DNA of 8,840 bases from assembly GCA_018895765.1 (NCBI GenBank), contig JAHINX010000009.1, forward strand, positions 1 through 8,840, given 5' to 3'. This DNA comes from Patescibacteria group bacterium (GTDB taxonomy: Bacteria > Patescibacteriota > Patescibacteriia > GCA-002772895). The number at the start of each line of letters is the position of its first letter. The first letter of the stretch is position 1. A model generated the notes under the pieces. The model ran no database searches and had not been told where the DNA came from. It worked only from the letters and a program-made list of their open reading frames with translations. A program made the translations under genes and the position numbers. Of this stretch, positions 1-6,029 are shown in pieces.

Positions 1-171
1 AATTGTCAAGCATTCCGGATAAAATATTTTCTTAACATCCTCTCTCAACACCAAAAAACAGGCTTTGTATGCTAAGATATCCACAGCCCCGTAAAAAACA
101 AATCCGGATAATCCACAATCCTCCGAATTTTACTTTAATTCCATAGGATCAGCGCCTTATTGACAAAAAAT

Positions 172-200
172 TTGACGAATTATTTAAAAGAAATTATAAT
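172..200 (+). promoter_or_regulatory. Sigma-70-type promoter upstream of the acidic ORF
   Basis: TTGACG (172-177) and a perfect TATAAT (195-200) are separated by exactly 17 nt. A second TTGACA lies at 160-165 and a second TATAAT at 214-219, so the start point may vary. Transcription would begin near 207 and run through the arm-like repeat at 258-294 into the acidic ORF. That leaves an unusually long leader of about 140 nt if the ORF starts at 351. Confidence 0.6.
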
Positions 201-257
201 CATTCTATAAAATTATAATTAAGTTGTGGGCCTTATAACAATTGTGGGACCCCTGAT

Positions 258-294
258 AAACACATCGCCTACTGCAATTTCCAAATTTTGCTAC
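258..294. repeat. Diverged extra arm of the foldback element
   Basis: The 13-mer CTACTGCAATTTC at 269-281 is the exact reverse complement of 659-671, in the right arm of the foldback at 521-710. The match continues to about 290 with two mismatches over 22 nt. It also extends leftwards through AAACAC, with small gaps. This copy has the same orientation as the left arm of the foldback. The acidic ORF is therefore bracketed by related inverted sequences, which suggests a remnant of a second element or of a larger one. Confidence 0.55.
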
Positions 295-350
295 GGTGCA
301 ATACTTATCAGATGTCCCTATATAATTCTTACGGGGCTTGTAACAAAAAT

Positions 351-515
351 ATGATGGAACAAAAATTATACGAGGAGGACGAAGAAAATGTAGAGCTTTC
401 TTTAGAAGAGATGGAAGATGACGTTATAGAGGATGAGGAAACAGAGGATGAAGAGGATGAAGAAAAGAGCATAGAGGATGATATGGAAGACGACGAGGAA
501 GATGAGGAATTATAA
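351..515 (+). CDS. Very acidic 54-residue hypothetical protein
   Basis: I do not recognise this protein. From the ATG at 351 it has 54 residues, of which about 34 are Asp or Glu and only two are Lys. It has no cysteine, no membrane segment and no visible domain, and would be a disordered polyanion. The DNA is a near-repeat of GAG/GAT/GAA codons. The frame is open back to a TTG at 288 and also has an ATG at 312, but residues encoded before 351 are ordinary in composition and overlap the repeat arm, so I prefer 351. No Shine-Dalgarno site supports any of these starts. An AGGAGG at 373-378 precedes an ATG at 388 that is followed at once by TAG, so it is not a start signal for this frame. A good promoter lies at 172-200, and the stop sits six bases before a foldback terminator, so a transcription unit is likely. 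Whether the protein is made is uncertain: it could instead be low-complexity DNA inside a small non-coding transcript or a mobile-element remnant. Confidence 0.4.
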   Translation: MMEQKLYEEDEENVELSLEEMEDDVIEDEETEDEEDEEKSIEDDMEDDEEDEEL

Positions 516-520
516 TAATA

Positions 521-710
521 CAAAACGCCCCTGGGGCTGTCCCATAACACGCTTTCGTGACGAAATTCCAGAATTTTGAGCTAAAATTGTTGAATAAGTT
601 TTGCGGTTTATCTATAAGTTAAGCCAAAAAACTTTGAGACGATTTTAGCCAAAATTCTGAAATTGCAGTAGAAATGGTGTTTTGGGACAGCCCCTATTAA
701 GGGGCGTTTT
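521..710. repeat. ~190-nt MITE-like foldback / bidirectional terminator
   Basis: The two halves are near-perfect reverse complements. AAAACGCCCC (522-531) pairs with GGGGCGTTTT (701-710). GGGGCTGTCCCA (533-544) pairs with TGGGACAGCCCC (683-694). The next six bases (545-550 with 677-682) pair with one mismatch. Positions 561-587 pair with 642-668 with a few mismatches, and AAGTTTT (596-602) pairs with AAAACTT (628-634). The right arm has six extra bases near its outer end. It lies exactly between the acidic ORF (stop 513-515) and murG on the other strand (stop 710-712). T-rich runs follow the hairpin on both strands, so it can end transcription from both sides. GC-rich tips and long inverted arms without coding capacity resemble a non-autonomous transposon; no clear target duplication is seen. 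Confidence 0.7.
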
Positions 711-711
711 T
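690..711 (+). terminator. Rho-independent terminator at the right tip of the foldback
   Basis: GCCCCT (690-695), loop ATTA, AGGGGC (700-705), then G and five T residues (707-711) form a classic intrinsic terminator for forward transcripts from the acidic ORF. The six bases that create this compact hairpin are missing from the left arm of the foldback. Confidence 0.65.
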
Positions 712-1747
712 AATTTAGGCATTGTCGGACAAACTTTAAGAATTTTTCTTTCGGATGTGATGGAAATATATTTTTTATATTTTTCTCAAGCTCCATTATC
801 TTTTCCTTGTCTTTTAATAGCCCCTCTAATTTTTCTTCCAAATCTTCTTCATCAGCCAAAACAGCGGCTTTCCGCTCTTTCAAAAAACGCGCGTTATCAA
901 TTTGCCCAACTCCTTTTAAAGGAATTAGTATAACGGCTTTTCCCAAAGCAGAAAGTTCGGAAATGGTTGAGAGCCCGGCACGCGAAACAACAATATCCGC
1001 GGCTAGCATAAGCCCGGCAAAATCTTCATCCACTTGCTCCATCTGCTTATAATTGGAAGATTGCGCTTTCTCGACTTTGTCTTTGCCTGTTATGTTAATA
1101 ATATTGCATTTCCCTTCATTTTTCTTTGCAAAAGAAACAGCTGTCTTATTTAAACTTGAAGAACCTATCCCTCCGCCTAAAAATAATATTAGAGGCAAAC
1201 TATCGGATTTCCATTTTTTATCCGCTTCTCTTTTGTCTGCGTCATAAAAAATATTTCGTACCGGATTACCAATCCAAAATACCTTTTTTTGTTTTATTGC
1301 TTCTGCCGTTACTTCAAAAGCAGTAGTTATAAAAGAAGCAAAAGGGAAGGTCAGCTTTCCCGCCAAGCCGATATTAATATCTTCCTGATGGACGATGACA
1401 GGTATCCGCAAAATCCATCCCGCCCAAACCAATGGGACCGAAACAAAACTTCCGGACACGATTATAAGTTGCGGACGAATTTTTATGCAATACCAGAAAG
1501 AAAACTTTAATCCTAAAAAAGCTAAAAAAGGCGTTAATAAATTTTTAATTCTAAAATATCTACTATATTTCCCACTGGGAATAGCAAAATATTTTATGCC
1601 TCTTTTTTTTATAAAATCCCTTTCCACTCCTTTGCGGCTGCCAATCCAGTAACAGTCATAATCGTTCTGCAAATCTTCCCAAAGCGATAAGAGGGGCATT
1701 ACAGAGCCCAAAGTTCCTCCACCGGATAAAAATATACGTTTGTTCAT
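710..1747 (-). CDS. murG: UDP-GlcNAc:lipid I N-acetylglucosaminyltransferase MurG
   Basis: MurG adds GlcNAc from UDP-GlcNAc to lipid I on the inner face of the membrane, giving lipid II. The protein has 345 residues, close to the usual 350-360, in two Rossmann-like halves of the GT28 fold. The N-terminal glycine loop is GGGTLGSVMP (9-18). A hydrophobic patch around 70-90 fits membrane association. QEDINIGLAGK (121-131) and GNPVRNIF (160-167) are family-like. The donor half has a glycine loop GGGIGSSS (191-198), the nucleotide-sugar motif ADIVVSRAGLSTISEL (250-265) with Glu264, and GQIDNA (281-286). Oddly, the first loop has LGS where the classical enzyme has GGH, so the loop histidine is absent; the rest is conventional and I expect it to be active. 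The ATG start has only a weak GGA upstream but a good promoter (1789-1817). It ends against the foldback terminator. Its upstream neighbours ftsW and mraY belong to the same pathway. Confidence 0.93.
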   Translation of the reverse strand: MNKRIFLSGGGTLGSVMPLLSLWEDLQNDYDCYWIGSRKGVERDFIKKRGIKYFAIPSGKYSRYFRIKNLLTPFLAFLGLKFSFWYCIKIRPQLIIVSGSFVSVPLVWAGWILRIPVIVHQEDINIGLAGKLTFPFASFITTAFEVTAEAIKQKKVFWIGNPVRNIFYDADKREADKKWKSDSLPLILFLGGGIGSSSLNKTAVSFAKKNEGKCNIINITGKDKVEKAQSSNYKQMEQVDEDFAGLMLAADIVVSRAGLSTISELSALGKAVILIPLKGVGQIDNARFLKERKAAVLADEEDLEEKLEGLLKDKEKIMELEKNIKNIFPSHPKEKFLKFVRQCLN

Positions 1748-1788
1748 AGAGTGTTCCGTGAAATCTGTGAAATTAAAATCTGTGTTAT

Positions 1789-1817
1789 ATTATAACAAAA
1801 AACAGGGTAAAAATCAA
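1789..1817 (-). promoter_or_regulatory. Predicted murG promoter
   Basis: On the minus strand TTGATT (1817-1812) is followed, after 17 nt, by a perfect TATAAT (1794-1789). Transcription would start about 35 nt before the murG ATG. The leader contains the word CACAGATTT twice (read on the minus strand, at 1776-1784 and 1761-1769), with no known role. Together with the terminator at 1877-1908 this makes murG an independent unit. Confidence 0.6.
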
Positions 1818-1838
1818 CCCAAAAGTGAAAATTTGGCT

Positions 1839-1855
1839 GCTCCGCAAAGCGGAGC
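1839..1855. repeat. Perfect 7-bp hairpin upstream of the murG promoter
   Basis: GCTCCGC and GCGGAGC flank an AAA loop. It lies between the terminator of the 81-residue gene and the murG promoter. Neither strand has a T run straight after the stem, so it is probably not an intrinsic terminator by itself. It could be a protein-binding palindrome or an RNA-end stabiliser. Confidence 0.4.
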
Positions 1856-1876
1856 AAAAAATCTGCCGGGCTTAAC

Positions 1877-1908
1877 AAAAAAACCAGAGCAGTAAATCTT
1901 CTCTGGTT
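1877..1908 (-). terminator. Rho-independent terminator after the 81-residue gene
   Basis: On the minus strand AACCAGAG (1908-1901), an 11-nt loop and CTCTGGTT (1889-1882) form a perfect 8-bp stem that runs into a T tract (1883-1877). It lies about 40 nt downstream of the TGA stop of the small membrane protein and should insulate murG from upstream transcription. Confidence 0.7.
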
Positions 1909-1947
1909 AAAATTCAACAAACTAAATACCAAATTTCTACTTCCGGG

Positions 1948-2193
1948 TCAACCCTGCTTAAAATGCTTCTTTACTGTTTTTGCAATCCCCCTCAATTCCC
2001 AAATACCGATTAAGATTGCAAGAATCGTTATACCGCCGGCGGCAATTTTAAAAATTCCGCTTGTTTTGATGCAAAAAGAAAGAACAAATAGAACCGGGCA
2101 TCCAAAAATAAGAAATAAAGAAACCAGAAAATCCGGAATAAGAGAAACAAGCAAAACGTCTTCGCTATCTTTCAAGTCATTCTTCTGTTGCAT
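1948..2193 (-). CDS. Small two-helix membrane protein, hypothetical
   Basis: I do not recognise this 81-residue protein. It starts with a polar, charged segment (MQQKNDLKDSED), followed by two hydrophobic helices at about 14-44 and 49-66 with a short polar turn between them. It ends in a basic tail (KTVKKHFKQG). This pattern suggests an inner-membrane hairpin with both ends probably in the cytoplasm. The start is well supported: AAAGGAG at 2206-2200 lies 6 nt before the ATG, the clearest ribosome site in the window. It has its own promoter-like sequence (2232-2261) and its own terminator (1877-1908), so it seems to be a single-gene unit between ftsW and murG. A link to cell-wall synthesis is suggested only by position. 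Confidence 0.7.
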   Translation of the reverse strand: MQQKNDLKDSEDVLLVSLIPDFLVSLFLIFGCPVLFVLSFCIKTSGIFKIAAGGITILAILIGIWELRGIAKTVKKHFKQG

Positions 2194-2231
2194 CTGGCTC
2201 TCCTTTCACAAGTTATTCAAAGAACCTTCTT

Positions 2232-2261
2232 TATTTAAACACAAAATCGGCTTTCTGTCAA
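2232..2261 (-). promoter_or_regulatory. Predicted promoter of the 81-residue gene
   Basis: A perfect TTGACA (minus strand, 2261-2256) is followed after 17 nt by TTAAAT (2238-2233), or after 18 nt by TAAATA (2237-2232). The start would lie about 30 nt before the ATG, with the strong ribosome site between them. Confidence 0.55.
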
Positions 2262-2304
2262 ATTAACAATAATCAAGACGATAGTGTTATAAAAAAATAA
2301 TAAT

Positions 2305-2329
2305 CCATTTTCGCAACAGCGAAAATACC
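2305..2329 (-). repeat. REP-like hairpin, copy 1 (after ftsW)
   Basis: Read on the minus strand it starts GGT, then the stem ATTTTCGC, loop TGTT, and GCGAAAAT, a perfect 8-bp stem (2326-2319 with 2314-2307). It shares the GGTATT head and stem layout with copies 2 and 3 near 3509-3567, but with different base pairs and loop. It lies about 40 nt past the ftsW stop. A T-rich run begins roughly 10 nt after the stem, too far for a textbook terminator. Confidence 0.6.
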
Positions 2330-2364
2330 TTCATTGATAATTGAACATTGATAATTGATAATTT
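2327..2364. repeat. 38-nt AT-rich direct repeat, copy A
   Basis: This matches 3565-3602 at 36 of 38 positions. It consists of iterations of ATTGATAATTGA preceded by ACCTTC. It joins the REP-like hairpin directly and ends five bases before the ftsW stop codon (2370-2372). Confidence 0.75.
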
Positions 2365-2369
2365 CCCTT

Positions 2370-3467
2370 CTACCCTTCCATCCATCTAGAAATATTTGCT
2401 AAAATACCACATCCAGCCAGCACGGTCATAAGAGATGTCCCGCCATAACTCACAAAGGGCAAAGGAAGTCCGGTAAGAGGCATTAATGAGAGCATGGCAG
2501 TTATATTTATAAATGATTGAAAAACTATCCAGCCACAGATTCCGATTGCTAAAGATTTTCCAAAATAATCCGGCGCGCTTTTGGCAATTTTCATACCGCT
2601 TATAAAAAATAAAACGAGTCCAATTATAAACAAAACACTCACTACAAATCCAAGCTCCTCTCCAACAACCGCAAAAATAGAGTCAGCCCATACCTCAGGC
2701 AAATATTGAAATTTTTGCATAGAATGCATAAAGCCAACGCCCAAAAATCCTCCAGAGCCAATCGCCAAAAGCGCTTGGCTTATATGGTATCCAATCCCTT
2801 GCGGATCAACCGACGGATTTATAAAAGCAGTAAAACGCGCCATTCTGTAAGGAGCGATTTTTATAAGCGCAATACATCCAATCAATAAAACACCTCCCAA
2901 ACCGGCTAAATAACGCCAAGGCGCGCCAGCTAAAAAGTAAAGTAAAAAACCGATGAAGACAACGATAGACATTGTGCCCATATCCGGCTGAAATAAAATA
3001 AGCCCTGAAAATATTGATAAAATAATCAAAAATTTAATAAGGGTCTGACGTTCCGGGAGATGATTTATTTTCATTCTATATTCAAGCCATGCCGACAAAA
3101 AAATAATCAAACCCAGTTTTATCATTTCCGATGGTTGAAATGAAAAAATGCCAAAGACGCTGACCCAACTCCTTGCGCTGCCAAATTCGGCCCTAAATCC
3201 CGGAATAAACACTAAAAGCAATAAAATTATTGAACCGGCTAAAAATAAATCGCTATATTTCTTTAGCCGTCTATAATCAATACGTAAAAATATCAAAAAT
3301 AAAAAAATGCCGGGCAAAAGTCCGTGCAAAAGCTGGCGTTTTAGATAATAGTAGCTATCACCAAACTTCAGTAGCCCGGTTGGCGCTGAAGCCGAAGCAA
3401 GCATTAAAAGTCCAAAAACTATAAAAACGCCAACCAATCCGATAAAAAAATAGTTTGGCTTATTCAT
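2370..3467 (-). CDS. ftsW: Septal peptidoglycan glycosyltransferase FtsW (SEDS family)
   Basis: SEDS proteins polymerise lipid II into glycan strands in the membrane together with a class B penicillin-binding protein. FtsW does this at the division site. The 365-residue protein is about the usual length and consists mostly of hydrophobic helices. Family signatures are LMLASASA (21-28), FQPSE (110-114), QPDMGT (160-165), NPSVDPQGIGYH (217-228), LAIGSGGFLG (234-243), LPEVWADSIFAVVGEELG (256-273, with Asp262 at the catalytic acid position) and PLTGLPLPFVSYGGTS (330-345). RodA is the alternative; position between mraY and murG favours FtsW. I chose the ATG at 3467. The frame opens further to a TTG at 3497, but those ten residues read through iterated intergenic words. 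No clear Shine-Dalgarno site or promoter was found. Downstream come copies of the 38-nt repeat and the REP-like hairpin. Confidence 0.9.
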   Translation of the reverse strand: MNKPNYFFIGLVGVFIVFGLLMLASASAPTGLLKFGDSYYYLKRQLLHGLLPGIFLFLIFLRIDYRRLKKYSDLFLAGSIILLLLVFIPGFRAEFGSARSWVSVFGIFSFQPSEMIKLGLIIFLSAWLEYRMKINHLPERQTLIKFLIILSIFSGLILFQPDMGTMSIVVFIGFLLYFLAGAPWRYLAGLGGVLLIGCIALIKIAPYRMARFTAFINPSVDPQGIGYHISQALLAIGSGGFLGVGFMHSMQKFQYLPEVWADSIFAVVGEELGFVVSVLFIIGLVLFFISGMKIAKSAPDYFGKSLAIGICGWIVFQSFINITAMLSLMPLTGLPLPFVSYGGTSLMTVLAGCGILANISRWMEG

Positions 3468-3508
3468 ATGAAAAGATCTCAATTCCCCAAATCCCAATGA
3501 CCAATTTT

Positions 3509-3531
3509 GGTATTCCCGCTACCGCGGGAAT
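3509..3531 (+). repeat. REP-like hairpin, copy 3 (inverted)
   Basis: GGT precedes the stem ATTCCCGC (3512-3519), loop TACC and GCGGGAAT (3524-3531), a perfect 8-bp stem. It has the same head, loop and closing pairs as copy 2, but three adjacent T-A pairs are replaced by C-G pairs. It points opposite to copy 2, 13 nt away, so the two form a head-to-head doublet in the lon-ftsW gap. Confidence 0.65.
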
Positions 3532-3543
3532 AAATCTTAATAT

Positions 3544-3567
3544 TATTTTTGCGGTAGCAAAAATACC
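3544..3567 (-). repeat. REP-like hairpin, copy 2 (after lon)
   Basis: On the minus strand GGT precedes the stem ATTTTTGC, loop TACC and GCAAAAAT (stem 3564-3557 with 3552-3545). It lies about 30 nt past the lon stop, in the same place and orientation relative to its upstream gene as copy 1 has after ftsW. The loop TACC is complementary to the leading GGTA, so an alternative or pseudoknot-like pairing is possible. Confidence 0.65.
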
Positions 3568-3602
3568 TTCATTGATAATTGAAAATTGATAATTGATTAT
3601 TT
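3565..3602. repeat. 38-nt AT-rich direct repeat, copy B
   Basis: This differs from 2327-2364 at only two positions. It overlaps the lon stop codon (3597-3599) and abuts REP-like copy 2, so the composite unit of tail plus hairpin has been duplicated at the 3' ends of two neighbouring genes. Confidence 0.75.
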
Positions 3603-5951
3603 CTCTATTAAGGCATATTTTAGTACTTCTTTCATATCCTTTACAAAAAGCAACTTCATACCTTTTCTCACATGCAAAGGTATGTCTTCTATATTTTTTT
3701 TATTATCCATTGGCATAATAATAGTATTCACGCCCGCCCGGTGAGCCGCCAAAATCTTTTCTTTTATCCCACCTATTTCCATAACCCTGCCACGCAAGCT
3801 TACCTCTCCTGTCATCGCAATACCGCCCCTCACCGATTTATTCATCATAATTGAAGCAATAGCGGTTGCCATAGCAATACCCGCAGACGGACCGTCTTTA
3901 GGTATGGCTCCAGCCGGCACATGAACATGAACATCTTCAGTTTTAGTATTATGCCCTGTTATCTGCCTGACATAGGAAAAAGCGGTTTGCGCCGATTCTT
4001 TCATAACCTTGCCAAGATGGCCGGTTAAAATCAATTTTCCCGTTCCCGGCATTCTATTCACTTCTATCTGAATAATGTCTCCACCAGCCGGAGTCCATGC
4101 CAGGCCGTTTACAACTCCCAACTCATTATCTTTTTCTGCCAGAGAAAGTTCAAACTTTGCAGGACCGAGATATGCCGGCAAATTCTTTTCATCTATATTT
4201 ACGGCTTTCAAGCTTCTTGAACTGACTATTTTTTTTGCCACTTTACGCATTGTATGCGCCAATTGGCGTTCCAGATTTCTTACTCCCGCTTCAAATGTGT
4301 ATTGTCTAATAATTTTATTAAGAGCATTGTCCGTCATCTTCCATTGCCCAGGTTTTAAGCCATTTGCCTTCAATTGTTTTGGAATTAAAAATTTCTTGGC
4401 AATATTATTTTTTTCTTCTTCAATGTATCCGGGAAATTCTATAACTTCCATTCTATCACGGAGCGCGGGAGGAATGGTATCTAAAACATTTGCCGTAGTT
4501 ATAAACATCACGTCTGACAAATCAAATGGAATTTCCAAATAATGATCGGAAAAAGCATCGTTCTGTTCTGGATCAAGCGCCTCCAAAAGAGCGGCTGACG
4601 GGTCTCCCCGAAAATCATTTCCCACTTTATCAATCTCGTCAAGCATAAAAACCGGATTATTAGTACCGGCTGTATTTATTCCCTGAATAATTCTGCCTGG
4701 CAAAGAACCAATATATGTACGCCTATGACCGCGGATTTCCGCTTCATCGCGGATACCGCCCAAGCTGATCCGGATAAATTTTCTGCCCAAAGCGCGGGCA
4801 ATTGATTTTCCCAAAGATGTTTTGCCTGTTCCCGGAGGCCCAGAAAAACAAAGTATCGGTCCTTTAATTTTCCCAACCAGTTTCTGTACAGATAAATATT
4901 CCAAAATTCTTTCTTTTGCTTTTTCCAGACCAAAATGGTCTTCGTCTAAAATCTTTTTTGCGCCTGCAACATCAATTTTACTTTCAGTTTTTTTATTCCA
5001 TGGCAGGCCGATCAACCAATCAAGATAGGTGCGGGTAAAGCTGACTTCCGGGGAAAAAGACGGCATCCTTTCAAGACGCGCCAATTCTTTCATTGCTTTT
5101 TCTTCGTTCTCTTCTGTCATTCCGGCTTCTTTCACCTGCTTTTTTAGAGATTCCATCTCGCTTACTCCTCCGGCTATCCCCAACTCTTTTTCTATTGCCT
5201 TCATTTGTTCGCGCAAATACATTTCACGCTCCATTTTGCCGATTTCTTTGCCTGTTTCGCTCTGAATTTTCCTCGCCATGCGTAAAACCTTTTTTTGCCG
5301 ACCCAATGCCTCATTTAATAAGCTTAGCTTTTCTACCGCGCTATTTGCCTCCAGAATCGCCTGCTTTTCCGCTGTCTTAAAGTCCAAATTAACAGCAATC
5401 AGATTGGATAATTGCCAAGGATCGGTTAAATTTGTAACTATAAGCAAAATATTAAAAGGTACGCTGGCTCCAAGATTAATACATTCTTTAAATTGATTAA
5501 CAGTGCTATAAATCAATGCTTCTATTTTTTCATTTTTATCCTCCTGCCGTTCGGGCAAACGTTCAACTTTTATTTTGAAAAAAGGAATTTCGGTTAAGAA
5601 ATCTGATATTCTTACTCTTTCTAACCCTTGAATCAAAATACGGGCGGTTCCATCCGGCTGTTTTACAACCTCCATAACCTTTGCCGCCACGCCGGTTTTA
5701 TAAACATCATCTTTTTTTGCATCTTCCACTTTGCCTTTTTTAATTGTGCAAAAAACAATAATTTTATCGGCCTTCATAGCCGCATCAAGCGCTTTTACAC
5801 TGCGGGCATCACCAATCGCAATCGGGAGAGTAAGGTCTGGAAATAGAACCGCATCAGAAATGACAATAAGAGGCAATTCTGCCCGAATGATTGGCTTTTT
5901 TGGCTCAAGAGCCGGTTTTTTATTTGCAAGAACAGGTAATTTATTGAGCAT
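3597..5951 (-). CDS. lon: ATP-dependent protease Lon (LonA type)
   Basis: Lon is a cytoplasmic hexamer that unfolds and degrades damaged and regulatory proteins using ATP. From the ATG at 5951 it has 784 residues, typical of LonA. The N-terminal substrate-binding domain spans about 26-215 (LPLIVISDAVLFPD onward), followed by a charged coiled-coil region to about 270. The AAA+ module has Walker A GPPGTGKT (371-378) and Walker B VFMLDE (434-439). The protease domain has catalytic Ser689 in KDGPSAG and Lys732 in GGIKEKILAAHR, the usual Ser-Lys dyad spacing of 43. The frame continues to a GTG at 5999, but those 16 residues are hydrophobic and unlike Lon, and that GTG lies in an inverted repeat, so I prefer the ATG; no clear Shine-Dalgarno site supports either. 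A promoter-like site lies at 6030-6058. Its position between mraY and ftsW, where murD is usual, is odd. Confidence 0.96.
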   Translation of the reverse strand: MLNKLPVLANKKPALEPKKPIIRAELPLIVISDAVLFPDLTLPIAIGDARSVKALDAAMKADKIIVFCTIKKGKVEDAKKDDVYKTGVAAKVMEVVKQPDGTARILIQGLERVRISDFLTEIPFFKIKVERLPERQEDKNEKIEALIYSTVNQFKECINLGASVPFNILLIVTNLTDPWQLSNLIAVNLDFKTAEKQAILEANSAVEKLSLLNEALGRQKKVLRMARKIQSETGKEIGKMEREMYLREQMKAIEKELGIAGGVSEMESLKKQVKEAGMTEENEEKAMKELARLERMPSFSPEVSFTRTYLDWLIGLPWNKKTESKIDVAGAKKILDEDHFGLEKAKERILEYLSVQKLVGKIKGPILCFSGPPGTGKTSLGKSIARALGRKFIRISLGGIRDEAEIRGHRRTYIGSLPGRIIQGINTAGTNNPVFMLDEIDKVGNDFRGDPSAALLEALDPEQNDAFSDHYLEIPFDLSDVMFITTANVLDTIPPALRDRMEVIEFPGYIEEEKNNIAKKFLIPKQLKANGLKPGQWKMTDNALNKIIRQYTFEAGVRNLERQLAHTMRKVAKKIVSSRSLKAVNIDEKNLPAYLGPAKFELSLAEKDNELGVVNGLAWTPAGGDIIQIEVNRMPGTGKLILTGHLGKVMKESAQTAFSYVRQITGHNTKTEDVHVHVPAGAIPKDGPSAGIAMATAIASIMMNKSVRGGIAMTGEVSLRGRVMEIGGIKEKILAAHRAGVNTIIMPMDNKKNIEDIPLHVRKGMKLLFVKDMKEVLKYALIEK

Positions 5952-5978
5952 AAAAATTGTTAAATATGATATTTGAAT

Positions 5979-6000
5979 CGTGAAACAAAAATTTTTCACG
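5979..6000. promoter_or_regulatory. Inverted repeat in the lon leader
   Basis: CGTGAAA (5979-5985) and TTTCACG (5994-6000) are perfect 7-bp inverted halves separated by 8 nt, between the predicted lon promoter and the ATG. It could be an operator for a dimeric regulator or an RNA hairpin in the leader. It does not match the CIRCE element as I know it. Confidence 0.4.
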
Positions 6001-6029
6001 TCAAATAACGCGCATTATTATTTTTTTAT

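Larger units (their letters stand above)
1..350. other. Gene-free left edge
   Basis: I find no gene I can defend here. One minus-strand frame stays open from about 129 to the left edge (roughly 43 codons), but it has no ATG and only one plausible GTG, at 82-84, so it may be chance or the start of a gene outside the window. The stretch does hold a strong forward promoter (172-200) and, at about 258-294, a diverged copy of one arm of the foldback element found at 521-710. The word CCGGATA occurs at 15-21 and again near 113-119, with no clear meaning. Confidence 0.5.

Noticed and set aside
1..129. Minus-strand frame open to the left edge, about 43 codons
   Set aside because: There is no ATG and only one internal GTG without a ribosome site. 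A run of this length is possible by chance and no protein family was recognised.
373..390. AGGAGG followed at a good distance by an ATG at 388
   Set aside because: The ATG is followed immediately by TAG, and the AGGAGG is simply part of the GAG-rich acidic coding repeat.
329..550. Serine-rich minus-strand frame opposite the acidic ORF
   Set aside because: It is the direct antisense of GAG/GAT/GAA codons, which read as serine-rich strings. It also runs through the foldback arm and has no promoter or ribosome site.
3468..3497. TTG start giving FtsW ten extra residues
   Set aside because: These codons read through iterated intergenic words, and the ATG gives the usual short N-terminus before the first helix.
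4075..4542. 155-codon plus-strand frame inside lon
   Set aside because: It lies wholly opposite the strongly conserved AAA+ and protease region of lon and shows no motif of its own.
5952..5999. GTG start giving lon 16 extra residues
   Set aside because: The added residues are hydrophobic and unlike Lon, the GTG sits in an inverted repeat, and the ATG gives the typical 784-residue length.
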